Assembly: GCA_964350695.1 (NCBI GenBank)
Contig: CAYGKM010000004.1
Span: 1 to 64,000 of the forward strand
Source of the DNA: TMED27 sp964350695
Lineage (GTDB): Bacteria; Pseudomonadota; Alphaproteobacteria; Micavibrionales; Micavibrionaceae
Reading direction: 5' to 3'
DNA length: 64,000 nucleotides
Under the pieces are notes generated by a model. That model was not told the origin of the DNA, did not search any database, and saw only the letters and a program-made list of their open reading frames with translations. A program made the position numbers and the translations under genes. This document shows positions 17,601 to 24,427 of the stretch, in pieces. Position 1 is the first letter of the stretch, and each line of letters opens with the position of its first letter.

Positions 17601-19542
17601 TGTTGGAAACTTTGCTGGTCCGAAAAATGCTGTCAGCGCTGGCAGTGGATACTACGGCGGCGGTTTCGAACCTTACGCCGTGGTCGTTCTTGGTAACACG
17701 ATCGATACAACTGCCGATGATGGTATCGAAGTTGTAGAATCCGGTCGCACCCGCATTGAAGGCAACGAAATCGACAATGTCGGCGTCTCCTATTACAGCG
17801 GCTACGGCATTGATAACGAATATTCTGGCTTCTTTGATGGGTATTTCGGTGGAGATTTGTCTGCTCTTGATGGGCTTCTTCCTCCGGGCTATTACGGCCT
17901 CGAAACCAACCACGGACAAACTAGCCAGATCGGTAACGCCAGCCAAGATGGCTATGGCAATGATGCTATACATGTTCGTGATGTGGTTGCTGAAGGCTAC
18001 GTACCCGATGAGTATTTCGGCGGAAGCGTCGGAACGCCATATTTTGATGGTACAAGTGTAGAAATCTTCGGAAACACCATCAACAATGTTGCGGATGACG
18101 GAATTCAGGTTCTGGCCAGCGGTAACACTGTAATAGGCGGATTGGAAGAAGGCGAAGCCAACACCATCAACAACACGGGTCTTGCGGACGAGAACTACTT
18201 CGGTGGCGAAGGTTATTACAGCTATGTCTTCTCAGGCGAACAGGACTATTACGGCGGTGATGGTATTCACGTCAAAAATGGCTTCTTGAATCAAGAACGT
18301 TCTTCAGAGAAAAGTCTCGACAACGAACCGTACTTCTTGCTTACAGATGTTGAAATCGTTGGTAACGAAATCACCAATGCCGGTGACGATGGTATCGAAG
18401 TGGAAGGCGCATATAACCTTCTGGTTGATAAAAACATTGTGACAGACTCAGGTGATGAAGGAATTCTGATCCTCAGTGGCGATACATTTGAGCGTGATTA
18501 CTTCGGCGATGTAAATAACGTACAGACCTTCTTGGTGGGTGATTCCGAAGGATATTATTCTTCAATCCCCGATCAAAGCGTGATCGTTTCAAACAACGAA
18601 GTTAGCGGCTCTGGTGCTAACGGCCTCCATGTTCAAGGCTCCGGCCATGAAAGCGTGAAAGTCTTCGGAAACACATTCACTGACAATGGTGGAATTGTTT
18701 ATGACGAGGAAACAGGTGAGATCATCGAAATCCTTGGATCAGGCGCACGTTTCGAAAGCGGCCAGATTGATCTGACCAGCGATGAAGAAGGTGAAACACC
18801 GAACACAATTGTAAACACAACGGGCATACCCGCTGTGGGCCTTCAATTTGAAAACGCACCTGGCATTTTGCCAAGCGAGCTGACGATCACTGACCTCACT
18901 CTCGGAAACACAATCTTCACAGGCTTTGCTCCGGTAGGCAGCTACTATGTACGTTTTGAAGACGGTGCAATTCTGGAAGATGATGACACTGTGATCGTGA
19001 TTGACGGAACAAACGCAAACTTCGATGGTATCGTTGTAAGCGAAGATTTCCCGAGCTTGGTTGTGCCTTTGGACACGCTTACATTCCTTGAAGACCGTCT
19101 CTTTGATGCGGATGATGCGCTTGTAAATGGTCGTGGTCAGATTTTTGTGGGCTTCCCGCCTAATCTTACAATCGATAACTTCGAAGACTTTATCAGATTG
19201 TTTGGCGGCCCCGCATCAGGCCCATCAGGCTTGAACCTTTCTATAACTGGTTTACCACCGGTTCAGCTTGGTCCACAACAGTTCGCAGGCATTACGCCAG
19301 CAGCGGGCGGCGGCACACCAACAGCTCAGCAGCTCGCAGGTATTACACCCGCAGCAGGCGGTGATGGTGATGGCACTGTAGCGCCTCAAGACATTGAGCC
19401 AGCCGCCGGTGGAAATGATGTTGCATGTTGGGGTGATGCTCTTGCATCTGCTTCAAATGGCACACCGGTGAACTTCAACTTCGGTGGAACATTCGAAGAA
19501 AGCTTGGCAGACGCAGCCCAGTGTGGTTCGCAGGCTCTTTAA
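11629..19542 (+). CDS. Giant TpsA-like beta-helical exoprotein
   Basis: This 2637-residue protein is probably secreted by the adjacent TpsB and displayed as a long right-handed beta-helix. It has an extended signal peptide (residues 1-43, ending SSAHAQ) and a TPS-type haemagglutination domain with LNKNGVLVTSTARIN, the counterpart of NPNGI. FHA-like strands up to GTLLIDPRNLTI (about residue 400) are typical of TpsA proteins. From about residue 600 it becomes a pectate-lyase/NosD-like beta-helix with dozens of DDGI-type turns. Between residues about 1410 and 2290 larger units recur, each with a GN-ID-T-DDGIEV coil pair and a Tyr/Gly-rich loop. There are only four cysteines: C479 and C483, and C2600 and C2632 near the C-terminus. 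An adhesive role is inferred; no enzymatic site is recognised. Confidence 0.9.
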   Translation: MSTYKARTNAANRFGITRHRLMATTAITAASLVGLGISSAHAQNVAPDALPQGATVTQGSADYDYNGNTLTITQHDKLTSAEYAGGFNIGRDASVFVEQETDYFFVHIDRSDNTSYIEGLFAGKGGNAVLNKNGVLVTSTARINMNTFIGSTAESIDTSSFADDGKIIMSDFGNGSLDVESGAEITITEGGLAAFVGPNSSNAGTINAKLGTVAFAAGETVTVDLYGDGLFEIAVEGELEEAVVENTGTINAHGGTVRMDVLAAKDTVDNLINLDGVVDVSSATAQGGKIILNGGNSGVVTVAGNLNASGATGGGEISVTGQNVDVAETAVLTADAGENGNGGTAYIYGNDYAIFRGLLSATGGSQSGDGGNAEISAGKTVGYYGLTDLSSTTGTTGTLLIDPRNLTINNNSTSGVLADLITGGTIFDVNVNARALANTLTGANVNLWATESISTGDDIDLSVGTERVGTTYGGFLSGCFFGCPVYADTITEHDLNLAAPTVNLLHDITLGTGALNVNDLSATDSIIGLGIINPPHDINVDTLNLDGKIYTRSLLSDPAFTELASDAQINTDADVINVNSNAALIQQAVDFADGTDGDFETINIAAGTYNESVTISKDRIIVNGVNAGISAKGGRLVPEETVVQGDGAAAFTISGDRVTLDGMTIEADDSFDAVNLDEASFATIKNNFIQRKDGVVSGNGIYVYKGMNNNINNNQIQDIDADGIRTVSTRNFVVAQNQIQDIGRHGVYIFDSRNSELFSNMFTRTGADGILALNGSSINVYNNMISETGDDGIDINKVQTSTITGNILEDIHDEGIEVSQDPENEIYSITTIDDNEVSGSDVGTGIWVENVVESTVTNNRLDTLAVDGIRVESAAGRADVTEIGYNEISNTYDDGIHVIGGAGATIYSNVIEGAGFNVDGGGLNTDSDLGDGIKVEGVGLDVSESPSALGAPTEYGEGSVAAAAQVKIYDNAIAIVKGDGIDAENNNIVYVNTNLIGHADDHGININGFAVTEVSDNAITSVGRSGINVRGYRNDDIRVATEDPSSIDLNSIYAGIFGNKVLLAGGHGVYVSGVNGQSGGSVMQALQGNEEYGDYGWNVNIAGNEVVMVGDDGIHAEDNGSTRIAENDVLMAGMGGDLEEVIDQINVFAAFAVNPPAFAFGGSVTQAVAAVEEIDPAFVWNWGEGNGIYVSGANTLGPNGWAIDVNNNNVDYTGGHGIYVRSGYNAIINDNTVNYAGVELTEHEGYDSMLDMLSSGPFAPEQHFGGGSPPYTNLTNVALNIASEYESWTNQEPSRRNLWVGQDLTETVGAHITPTDVLEYQTADGIHVFDVRTNEYPDIFEGPYSLADSEYNVVLQGNTISHTGDDGIDVNNITGRVLIGGADSEIQGNIISDAGYGGGSYYGAADYFGADGISVRNVEGDYIYPEWELTQAGLNLVEIPDDPSDEPVYYGYAVDILGNTIDITADDGIEVTEVESTLIQDNIISNVGVGIVDSGYYGYYGSYQPDGADGISVRNVGYNEGPIWVPNAAPLSAVGAGSGSTFIEYAVVIDGNDIDNTGDDGIEVVGAGRTLITGNEIDNVGLVEEQPYYGGYYGYYSDGFGGDAIHVRDVYQGLLSKPPIWDVNQLQAGGIVVPTEDYKLFAVDINHNVINRTGDDGIEVLQSGRTIIAGNEIADVGVNNEGTYAIGFGYSGTDIGSDEFNERGGSTSDYYGHGADGISVRDVFEEPQFYPPYAASLNAGGAEVPTETASSYDPYTLVIVGNDIDRTGDDGIEVVYAGRTLIAENEINNVGTSQHINGSVNGNVSYTNGYYGGYYASAASLSSLGDFLSETGTASVGGYLEISSGGFATDVHGADAIHVRGVNDESEYLPVSYAGGESGGVYSGYAVDIIGNTIDTTADDGIEVLDSVSTFISDNTIDNAGMGYAVSETFGNISGDYTSADGDYYGYFGYQSDFSLYGYGSFYISQTTGNDGGYGSSYAFNTGGDAIRVENVGNFAGPKNAVSAGSGYYGGGFEPYAVVVLGNTIDTTADDGIEVVESGRTRIEGNEIDNVGVSYYSGYGIDNEYSGFFDGYFGGDLSALDGLLPPGYYGLETNHGQTSQIGNASQDGYGNDAIHVRDVVAEGYVPDEYFGGSVGTPYFDGTSVEIFGNTINNVADDGIQVLASGNTVIGGLEEGEANTINNTGLADENYFGGEGYYSYVFSGEQDYYGGDGIHVKNGFLNQERSSEKSLDNEPYFLLTDVEIVGNEITNAGDDGIEVEGAYNLLVDKNIVTDSGDEGILILSGDTFERDYFGDVNNVQTFLVGDSEGYYSSIPDQSVIVSNNEVSGSGANGLHVQGSGHESVKVFGNTFTDNGGIVYDEETGEIIEILGSGARFESGQIDLTSDEEGETPNTIVNTTGIPAVGLQFENAPGILPSELTITDLTLGNTIFTGFAPVGSYYVRFEDGAILEDDDTVIVIDGTNANFDGIVVSEDFPSLVVPLDTLTFLEDRLFDADDALVNGRGQIFVGFPPNLTIDNFEDFIRLFGGPASGPSGLNLSITGLPPVQLGPQQFAGITPAAGGGTPTAQQLAGITPAAGGDGDGTVAPQDIEPAAGGNDVACWGDALASASNGTPVNFNFGGTFEESLADAAQCGSQAL
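15856..18480 (+). repeat. Intragenic repeat units in the beta-helix exoprotein
   Basis: Eight units can be aligned by a (G/A)D-(G/A)I-x-VR-(N/D)V box whose first codon lies at 15856, 16150, 16432, 16771, 17188, 17578, 17959 and 18256. The spacings are 98, 94, 113, 139, 130, 127 and 99 residues. Each unit carries a second conserved box, GN-(D/T)ID-(N/T)T-(G/A)DDGIEV followed by GRT-I-GNEIDNVG. The segment between boxes varies in length and is rich in Tyr and Gly (for example GYYGYYGSY). The conserved parts look like helix coils and the variable parts like protruding loops. Confidence 0.85.
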
Positions 19543-19566
19543 TCCGGTTTAATTGATAATAAATTC

Positions 19567-19601
19567 AAAGCCCCTTTCAAAAACTTGAAGGGGGCTTTTT
19601 T
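19567..19601 (+). terminator. Rho-independent terminator after the exoprotein gene
   Basis: AAGCCCCTTTCAA (19568-19580) pairs with TTGAAGGGGGCTT (19585-19597, one wobble) around an AAAC loop and runs into a T stretch. Confidence 0.93.
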
Positions 19602-19742
19602 GTGACAGCCCCAGCCCCACTTCAAGTGCAGTGCAATAATTGTCTTGATTTATGTAAGCTAATGCTCAATATTTGTAGGGATATGCTCATAAAAAGCATA
19701 ATTTAAAACCTAAAACGTTCATTTAAACAGGATCACTTTTTC

Positions 19743-20363
19743 ATGTATCAAGATAATCAATGGAACGCCGTTCAAGGGGACGAACTGGCTGGCTTTTTGG
19801 AGCAAATCAATCCCATTGACGGGAAGCACCGTGTTGCTGCTGAAAGTACAAAAGTGGACTGGCGCACACTCCCTTTCTACGATCAGGTCGCCCTTATCCG
19901 CGTGAAAGAGCCCAGCTGGTCAAACCAGAAAATGTACGTGTATTACCTGACAGATCAGGGAAATCTTTTCCGTCTGAACGGGACATCACCCCCAATTCAC
20001 GAAGTAAACGCCAAAGCGCCGATTAAAGTGAACGAGCAAAATGTCCTCGATTATTTGCGTTTCTTCTGTTTCTTTGTTCGCGGCGAAGAAGGCCCGTTTT
20101 ATGTCGCGGAAAGCATGGAAGACCCGAACATGCCGAAAGAAATGGATGATACTACGCGCTCCGTTATTGAAGGTACAATCCGCCCCGCGTCTTTTGAAGG
20201 CGTAAACGACCAAGGCCATTTCCTGTGTGATGCCGTGGTGTTTTACTCCAACGCACTTTTCATCGCCAATTTCGCTGTTCAGCCAACAGGCATGATCGAA
20301 ATGCTTGATGACGAGCCGATCGCCGCAGATCTTCCTGTGAAAGTCGAGACGCCGGTTTCCTAA
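19743..20363 (+). CDS. Unknown 206-residue protein
   Basis: The protein is soluble by appearance, with no signal peptide or membrane segment. It is mixed alpha/beta with aromatic-rich strands such as KMYVYYLTDQGNLFRLNG and DYLRFFCFFVRGEEGPFYV, and ends with an acidic tail. I do not recognise the family. It lies downstream of the exoprotein terminator, so it is probably transcribed separately. AGGAT about nine bases before the ATG can serve as ribosome binding site. Codon use matches the neighbours, which supports a real gene. Confidence 0.75.
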   Translation: MYQDNQWNAVQGDELAGFLEQINPIDGKHRVAAESTKVDWRTLPFYDQVALIRVKEPSWSNQKMYVYYLTDQGNLFRLNGTSPPIHEVNAKAPIKVNEQNVLDYLRFFCFFVRGEEGPFYVAESMEDPNMPKEMDDTTRSVIEGTIRPASFEGVNDQGHFLCDAVVFYSNALFIANFAVQPTGMIEMLDDEPIAADLPVKVETPVS

Positions 20364-20489
20364 TAAACGGCCTGAATACTTGCGTCTTTCCAGACACTTA
20401 ATTTTTTGCTATTCTAAATCCACGTTCATGTTCTTTGGGCGCTTATTTTCTTTATAAAATTTTTCAATGCCTCTAACCGGAGTCTCGTC

Positions 20490-21137
20490 ATGAAAACCAA
20501 AACCCTTTTAACGGCCGGCGTTTTTGCGGTCTCTGCTTTTGGCCTTTCTTCCATCGCAAACGCCCAAACAAGCCGCCTGTACTTCGCAGGATATCTGGGC
20601 TTAAACACCTATAATGATCTGGCCTTCTCTGAAAGCACCACGGGAAGCGCGGGCGATATTGAACTCGACAGCACACAATCATTCGCAGGCGCGCTCGGCA
20701 TACGCCTGTCTCCTCAGCTCCGCCTTGAGGGCGAGCTGTCCTACCGCAACGCAGGCTTCTCAAGCGCGGATATCTCGGGCGTAGGCACATTCCCCGGCGC
20801 AGGGGAAATCGACAGCACCATCGCAATGGCCAGCCTGTATTACGACTTTGACGTACCATGGAAAATACAGCCCTATATCGGCGCAGGTCTGGGTTATGGC
20901 TGGCATGGCGGCGCAATCAACGACACCTCCGGCACGCTTCCGAGCGCTGTGGTGGATGATTCAACAATCATGTGGAACGGGGCGCTCGGCTTTAAATATC
21001 GCCCGCGCACCGATTTCGCCTTTAATGTCGGATATCGCTATCTCGGCTCGGAAGACCTCTCGGTCAGTTCGTATGAAACAGAATATGGCAGCCATGAATT
21101 CAGACTGGGCGTTGAATGGGACTTCCCCGTCCGCTAA
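20490..21137 (+). CDS. Outer-membrane beta-barrel protein (OmpA/Omp25-like barrel)
   Basis: This 215-residue protein has a signal peptide (residues 1-25, ending ANAQ) followed by alternating amphipathic strands with Gly and aromatic girdle residues, as in eight-stranded barrels (LYFAGYLGLNTYND, PQLRLEGELSYRNAGF, PYIGAGLGYGWHG, FAFNVGYRYLGSED, HEFRLGVEWDFPVR). It ends in Pro-Val-Arg, unusual for barrels, whose last residue is normally Phe or Trp; the near-terminal WDF may serve instead. A GGAG site precedes the start and a terminator follows. The function, structural or adhesive, is unknown. Confidence 0.85.
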   Translation: MKTKTLLTAGVFAVSAFGLSSIANAQTSRLYFAGYLGLNTYNDLAFSESTTGSAGDIELDSTQSFAGALGIRLSPQLRLEGELSYRNAGFSSADISGVGTFPGAGEIDSTIAMASLYYDFDVPWKIQPYIGAGLGYGWHGGAINDTSGTLPSAVVDDSTIMWNGALGFKYRPRTDFAFNVGYRYLGSEDLSVSSYETEYGSHEFRLGVEWDFPVR

Positions 21138-21165
21138 AACTTCTTAACTGCGTGAGCTAATAACA

Positions 21166-21197
21166 AAAACCTCGGAAAGAACTTCCGGGGTTTTTCT
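21166..21197 (+). terminator. Rho-independent terminator after the barrel gene
   Basis: AAACCTCGGAA (21168-21178) pairs with TTCCGGGGTTT (21183-21193) around a short loop and is followed by Ts. Confidence 0.9.
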
Positions 21198-21225
21198 TTG
21201 ACCCCAATCGCACTATAGTCCTTAC

Positions 21226-22434
21226 ATGAAAAAACAATTTGATATCATCATTGTCGGCGGCGGTTTGGCGGGGCTTTCTCTGTCGTGCCTCTTCGGCCAT
21301 GGCGGCCTCAAAGTCGCGTGTATCGATCAGGCTGACCCTAAAACAAAACCGCAAGACCTGCGCACCACCGCCATTTCTTTCGGTTCCCGCAAAATCCTTG
21401 AACGCGCAGGCGTCTGGAAACATATTCAGCAAAGCTGCCCCATCAACGACATCCAGATTCTCGATGGCGGCTCCCCTGTTTTGCTTGAATTCATGAGCGG
21501 CGAGGTTAAAGACAAATCTTTCGGCTGGATCGTTGATAACCACCATCTGAAAGCCGGGCTGATGAAGGAGATGAAAGCCCTTAAAACCATCAAACACATC
21601 GCTCCAGCGGGCGTATCGGACTTTGAAATTAACGACATATGTGCAAGCGTGGTTCTGGAGGATGGCAAGCGTCTCACTGCCGCCCTTATCGTCGGCGCTG
21701 ATGGAAGGCAATCTGCAACCCGCCAATGGATGGAGCGCCGCGATTACCTTCGCACGCGTCAATGGAGCTATAAGCAGCGCGCGCTCATCTGCACCGTCGC
21801 CCATGAAAACCCTCATAATAACATCGCCGTTGAGCATTTCTGGCCAGAAGGCCCTTTCGCTGTGCTTCCCTTTGCCGATGATGAAGACCAAGGAAAATAT
21901 AAGCATAGATCCTCTGTTGTGTTCACCGAACATGGCCCTGAGAAAAACTCCATGATGAATCTCACTGATGAGGAGTTCGAGGCCATCCTCGCGGATCGCT
22001 TCCCTGATTGGTACGGCGATGTAAATCTGATCGGCCGCCGCGTTTCATATCCCCTCGGCCTCGTGCATGCGGATCGCTACATCGCGCCGCGCATGGTTCT
22101 GGTTGCTGATGCCGCGCATGGCATCCACCCTATCGCGGGGCAGGGCCTAAACCTCGGTTTCCGCGATCTCGATGAGCTGTCAAAGCTCGTAAACGCTGCC
22201 CACGCCAAGGGCGAAGACATCGCTTCTGCCGATCTTTTAGAAACCTACCAACGCCGTCGCCGCCCCGATAATATGGCGATGGTCGCCATGACAGATGGTC
22301 TTAACAGGTTGTTTTCAAACAATATTTTTCCTGTGCGTGTTTTAAGACGTACAGGGCTAAAACTCGTCTCCCGCCTCAAACCCGCCAAGGATTTCTTCAT
22401 GAAACAAGCCATGGGCGATAAAGAGGCGCGATAA
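21226..22434 (+). CDS. UbiH/UbiF/COQ6 family FAD monooxygenase
   Basis: This 402-residue flavoprotein hydroxylase probably adds a ring hydroxyl during ubiquinone synthesis. Residues 7-30 form the FAD-binding Rossmann start (IIIVGGGLAGLSLSCLF). ALIVGADGRQSATR is the DG motif. ADAAHGIHPIAGQGLNLGFRD is the second FAD/ribityl motif specific to the UbiH group. Alphaproteobacteria often use generalist UbiL-type enzymes, so the ring position is not assignable. The patatin gene starts four bases after its stop, so the two are probably co-transcribed. No Shine-Dalgarno sequence precedes the ATG. Confidence 0.9.
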   Translation: MKKQFDIIIVGGGLAGLSLSCLFGHGGLKVACIDQADPKTKPQDLRTTAISFGSRKILERAGVWKHIQQSCPINDIQILDGGSPVLLEFMSGEVKDKSFGWIVDNHHLKAGLMKEMKALKTIKHIAPAGVSDFEINDICASVVLEDGKRLTAALIVGADGRQSATRQWMERRDYLRTRQWSYKQRALICTVAHENPHNNIAVEHFWPEGPFAVLPFADDEDQGKYKHRSSVVFTEHGPEKNSMMNLTDEEFEAILADRFPDWYGDVNLIGRRVSYPLGLVHADRYIAPRMVLVADAAHGIHPIAGQGLNLGFRDLDELSKLVNAAHAKGEDIASADLLETYQRRRRPDNMAMVAMTDGLNRLFSNNIFPVRVLRRTGLKLVSRLKPAKDFFMKQAMGDKEAR

Positions 22435-22438
22435 AGAA

Positions 22439-23497
22439 ATGACCGGCAAAAAGCCTGAAAAGAAAACCATAAACCTCGCGCTCCAAGGCGGCGGATCGCA
22501 CGGCGCGTTCACATGGGGCGTGCTTGATGCATTGCTTGAAGATGACCGGATAGATTTTGAAGCCGTGAGCGCCACCTCCGCCGGCGCGATGAACGCGGCC
22601 GCCCTCGCACAAGGCATGGGAAATGGGGGATCTCAAAAAGCCCGCGAAGTTCTGGAGAGCTTCTGGCGCGAGACCGCCAACCAAGGGGCGTTCTATAACC
22701 CGCTCGCCCAAACGCAAAACTCCTTCTCTAAATTCTGGAACCTGGACAGCAACCCGGCCTTCAACCAGTTCCAATCCCTCTATGAAGGCATGGTCGGCAG
22801 CGTCTCGCCCTATCAATTCAATCCGCTGAACATCAACCCGCTGCGCGATGTTCTCGAAAAAATCATCAATACGGACCATATTCACGCCTGCGATTGCCTG
22901 AAACTCTTCATTACCGCCACCAATGTCCGGACAGGAACGGCGAAAGTATTCCAAAATGAAGACGTTACGATTGACGCGCTTCTGGCCTCCGCCACGTTGC
23001 CCATGTTCTTTCAGGCCATAGAAATTGGCGGCGAAGCCTATTGGGACGGCGGCTATATGGGCAATCCTTCGCTCTGGCCGCTCTTTTACAACGCCCAGTG
23101 CCGTGACATCCTGATTGTTCATGTCAACCCGATCACCCGCGATGAAATCCCAAAGGATATGACCGCGATTGAAAACCGCCTTAATGAAATCAATTTCAAT
23201 GCCTCTCTTCTCAAGGAGCTGCGCGCCATTGATTTTGTGAAGCGCCTGATCAACGAAGACATGCTGAAAGATGAATATAAGGCCCAATATACCGATGTTC
23301 TCCTTCACGCCGTGCGCGCGGAAAACACTATGGAGAGCCTTTCTGCTGCCAGTAAATTCGATACAGATTGGCAGTTTTTAAAGGAATTGCGTGATAAAGG
23401 CCGCTCTGAAGCTAAAAAATGGCTCAAAGCCCACTTCAAAGACATTAACGTCCTCTCCAGCGTTAATATTCAGGATGATTATTTATCAAAGAATTAA
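22439..23497 (+). CDS. Patatin-like phospholipase
   Basis: This 352-residue lipid acyl hydrolase of the patatin family has the oxyanion GGGSHG (17-22), the nucleophile S47 in the context ATSAG, and the catalytic D203 in DGG, so the Ser-Asp dyad is complete. The usual first Gly of GxSxG is Ala45, a conservative change. No signal peptide or membrane helix is seen, so it is probably cytoplasmic and acts on membrane phospholipids or fatty-acyl esters. It follows the UbiH-type gene by four bases. The C-terminal 60 residues are highly charged helix. Confidence 0.9.
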   Translation: MTGKKPEKKTINLALQGGGSHGAFTWGVLDALLEDDRIDFEAVSATSAGAMNAAALAQGMGNGGSQKAREVLESFWRETANQGAFYNPLAQTQNSFSKFWNLDSNPAFNQFQSLYEGMVGSVSPYQFNPLNINPLRDVLEKIINTDHIHACDCLKLFITATNVRTGTAKVFQNEDVTIDALLASATLPMFFQAIEIGGEAYWDGGYMGNPSLWPLFYNAQCRDILIVHVNPITRDEIPKDMTAIENRLNEINFNASLLKELRAIDFVKRLINEDMLKDEYKAQYTDVLLHAVRAENTMESLSAASKFDTDWQFLKELRDKGRSEAKKWLKAHFKDINVLSSVNIQDDYLSKN

Positions 23498-23527
23498 TTG
23501 ACAACCCCGCAAAGAACCCTCTATAAA
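23498..23527 (+). promoter_or_regulatory. rpmH promoter
   Basis: A consensus TTGACA (23498-23503), an 18-base spacer and TATAAA (23522-23527) lie 27 bases before rpmH. The -35 begins immediately after the patatin stop codon. Confidence 0.85.
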
Positions 23528-23553
23528 GGCGCAGAATTTAAGAGGTATTTGAT

Positions 23554-23688
23554 ATGAAACGTACATTCCAACCCAGTAACTTGGTTCGCGCACGTCGCCA
23601 CGGCTTCCGCTCGCGTATGGCTACAAAGAACGGTCGCGCGGTTATCGCACGTCGCCGCGCTAAAGGCCGTAAAAAGCTCAGCGCTTAA
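23554..23688 (+). CDS. rpmH: 50S ribosomal protein L34
   Basis: This 44-residue, highly basic protein begins MKRTFQPSNLVRARRHGFR and ends RRRAKGRKKLSA, the universal L34 sequence. It binds 23S rRNA in the large subunit. GAGG lies about eight bases before the ATG, and a strong promoter and a terminator-like hairpin frame the gene. The rpmH-rnpA order is conserved in most bacteria. Confidence 0.98.
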   Translation: MKRTFQPSNLVRARRHGFRSRMATKNGRAVIARRRAKGRKKLSA

Positions 23689-23711
23689 ATTTAGCCTGAC
23701 AAAAAAGATTT

Positions 23712-23749
23712 AAAAAGGTGCGGGGCCAGAAATGCTTCGCGCCTTTTTC
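23712..23749 (+). terminator. Hairpin with T run between rpmH and rnpA
   Basis: AAAAAGGTGCG (23712-23722) pairs with CGCGCCTTTTT (23738-23748) with one wobble and a 15-base loop. It probably attenuates read-through so that L34 is made in excess of RnpA. Confidence 0.8.
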
Positions 23750-23770
23750 TATGGCTGATAAGGTAGTGCC

Positions 23771-24133
23771 ATGCATGCATCGAAAGAACAAAGAGCGTCT
23801 TTAACGCAAATTAAAAAACGCAGCGATTTCCTGAAAATCCAATCGGGCGGTAAAAAATGGGTGAGCCAAGGCCTCATCCTGCAAACCGCCGCCAATGAGG
23901 AAGGCCTAAAGCGCATAGGCTACACAGTGTCTAAACGCGTTGATAAATCGGCCGTAAAGCGCAATCGCATTAAGCGCCGTCTTCGCGCTGTGGCTGCCGA
24001 TGTTCTACCGGGCGGCGCGAAAGAGGGTCAGGACTATATCCTCGTTGGCCGTCCGCAAACCGCCACCCGCCCTTATGAAACGCTCTGTAATGACTTGCGC
24101 TGGTGTCTCAAAAAACTGGAACTGGGCGCGTAG
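23771..24133 (+). CDS. rnpA: Ribonuclease P protein component
   Basis: This 120-residue basic protein binds the catalytic M1 RNA and helps it cleave the 5' leader from pre-tRNAs. It shows the family start LTQIKKRSDFLKIQSGGKKW, GYTVSKRVDKSAVKRNRIKRRLR (the RNR signature) and DYILVGRP. Two close ATGs are present at 23771 and 23775, the second out of frame. The stop is immediately followed by the yidD start. Confidence 0.96.
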   Translation: MHASKEQRASLTQIKKRSDFLKIQSGGKKWVSQGLILQTAANEEGLKRIGYTVSKRVDKSAVKRNRIKRRLRAVAADVLPGGAKEGQDYILVGRPQTATRPYETLCNDLRWCLKKLELGA

Positions 24134-24349
24134 ATGAAAACCATCCTCAAAGCCTTCATCAAGCTCTACGCCCTCGCGCTGTCCCCGTTTTTAGGCCAAA
24201 ACTGCCGCTTTCACCCCACATGCTCGGCCTATGCGCACACCGCAATAGACCGCCACGGCAGCGTAAAAGGCACGTGGCTTGCCGCTAAACGCATTTGTAA
24301 ATGCCACCCTTTATACAAGGGTAAATTTGATGATCCTGTTCCTGATTGA
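24134..24349 (+). CDS. yidD: Membrane protein insertion efficiency factor YidD
   Basis: This 71-residue protein contains the family signature LSPFLGQNCRFHPTCSAYA and three further family positions including CHPLYKG. It is a small membrane-associated protein that assists YidC-dependent insertion. It abuts rnpA with no intergenic base and precedes yidC, the standard order. Confidence 0.96.
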   Translation: MKTILKAFIKLYALALSPFLGQNCRFHPTCSAYAHTAIDRHGSVKGTWLAAKRICKCHPLYKGKFDDPVPD

Positions 24350-24427
24350 TTGCGGCAGGGCTATCCGCTATAAACGCATATCTTCATAATAAATATTAAT
24401 AATAAACATTAAAGTGTGACCTAAAAA

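Noticed and set aside
17155..17973. Minus-strand open frame of 272 codons within the exoprotein gene
   Set aside because: It is the antisense shadow of the repetitive DDGI units and repeats with them.
15856..18480. CRISPR-like regular repeats
   Set aside because: The repeats are in frame, imperfect, spaced by hundreds of bases and encode beta-helix coils.
21198..21219. TTGACC...TATAGT as a promoter for the UbiH-type gene
   Set aside because: The spacer would be only ten bases, too short for a standard promoter.
22397..23308. Minus-strand open frame of 303 codons
   Set aside because: It is antisense to the patatin gene, whose catalytic motifs are intact.
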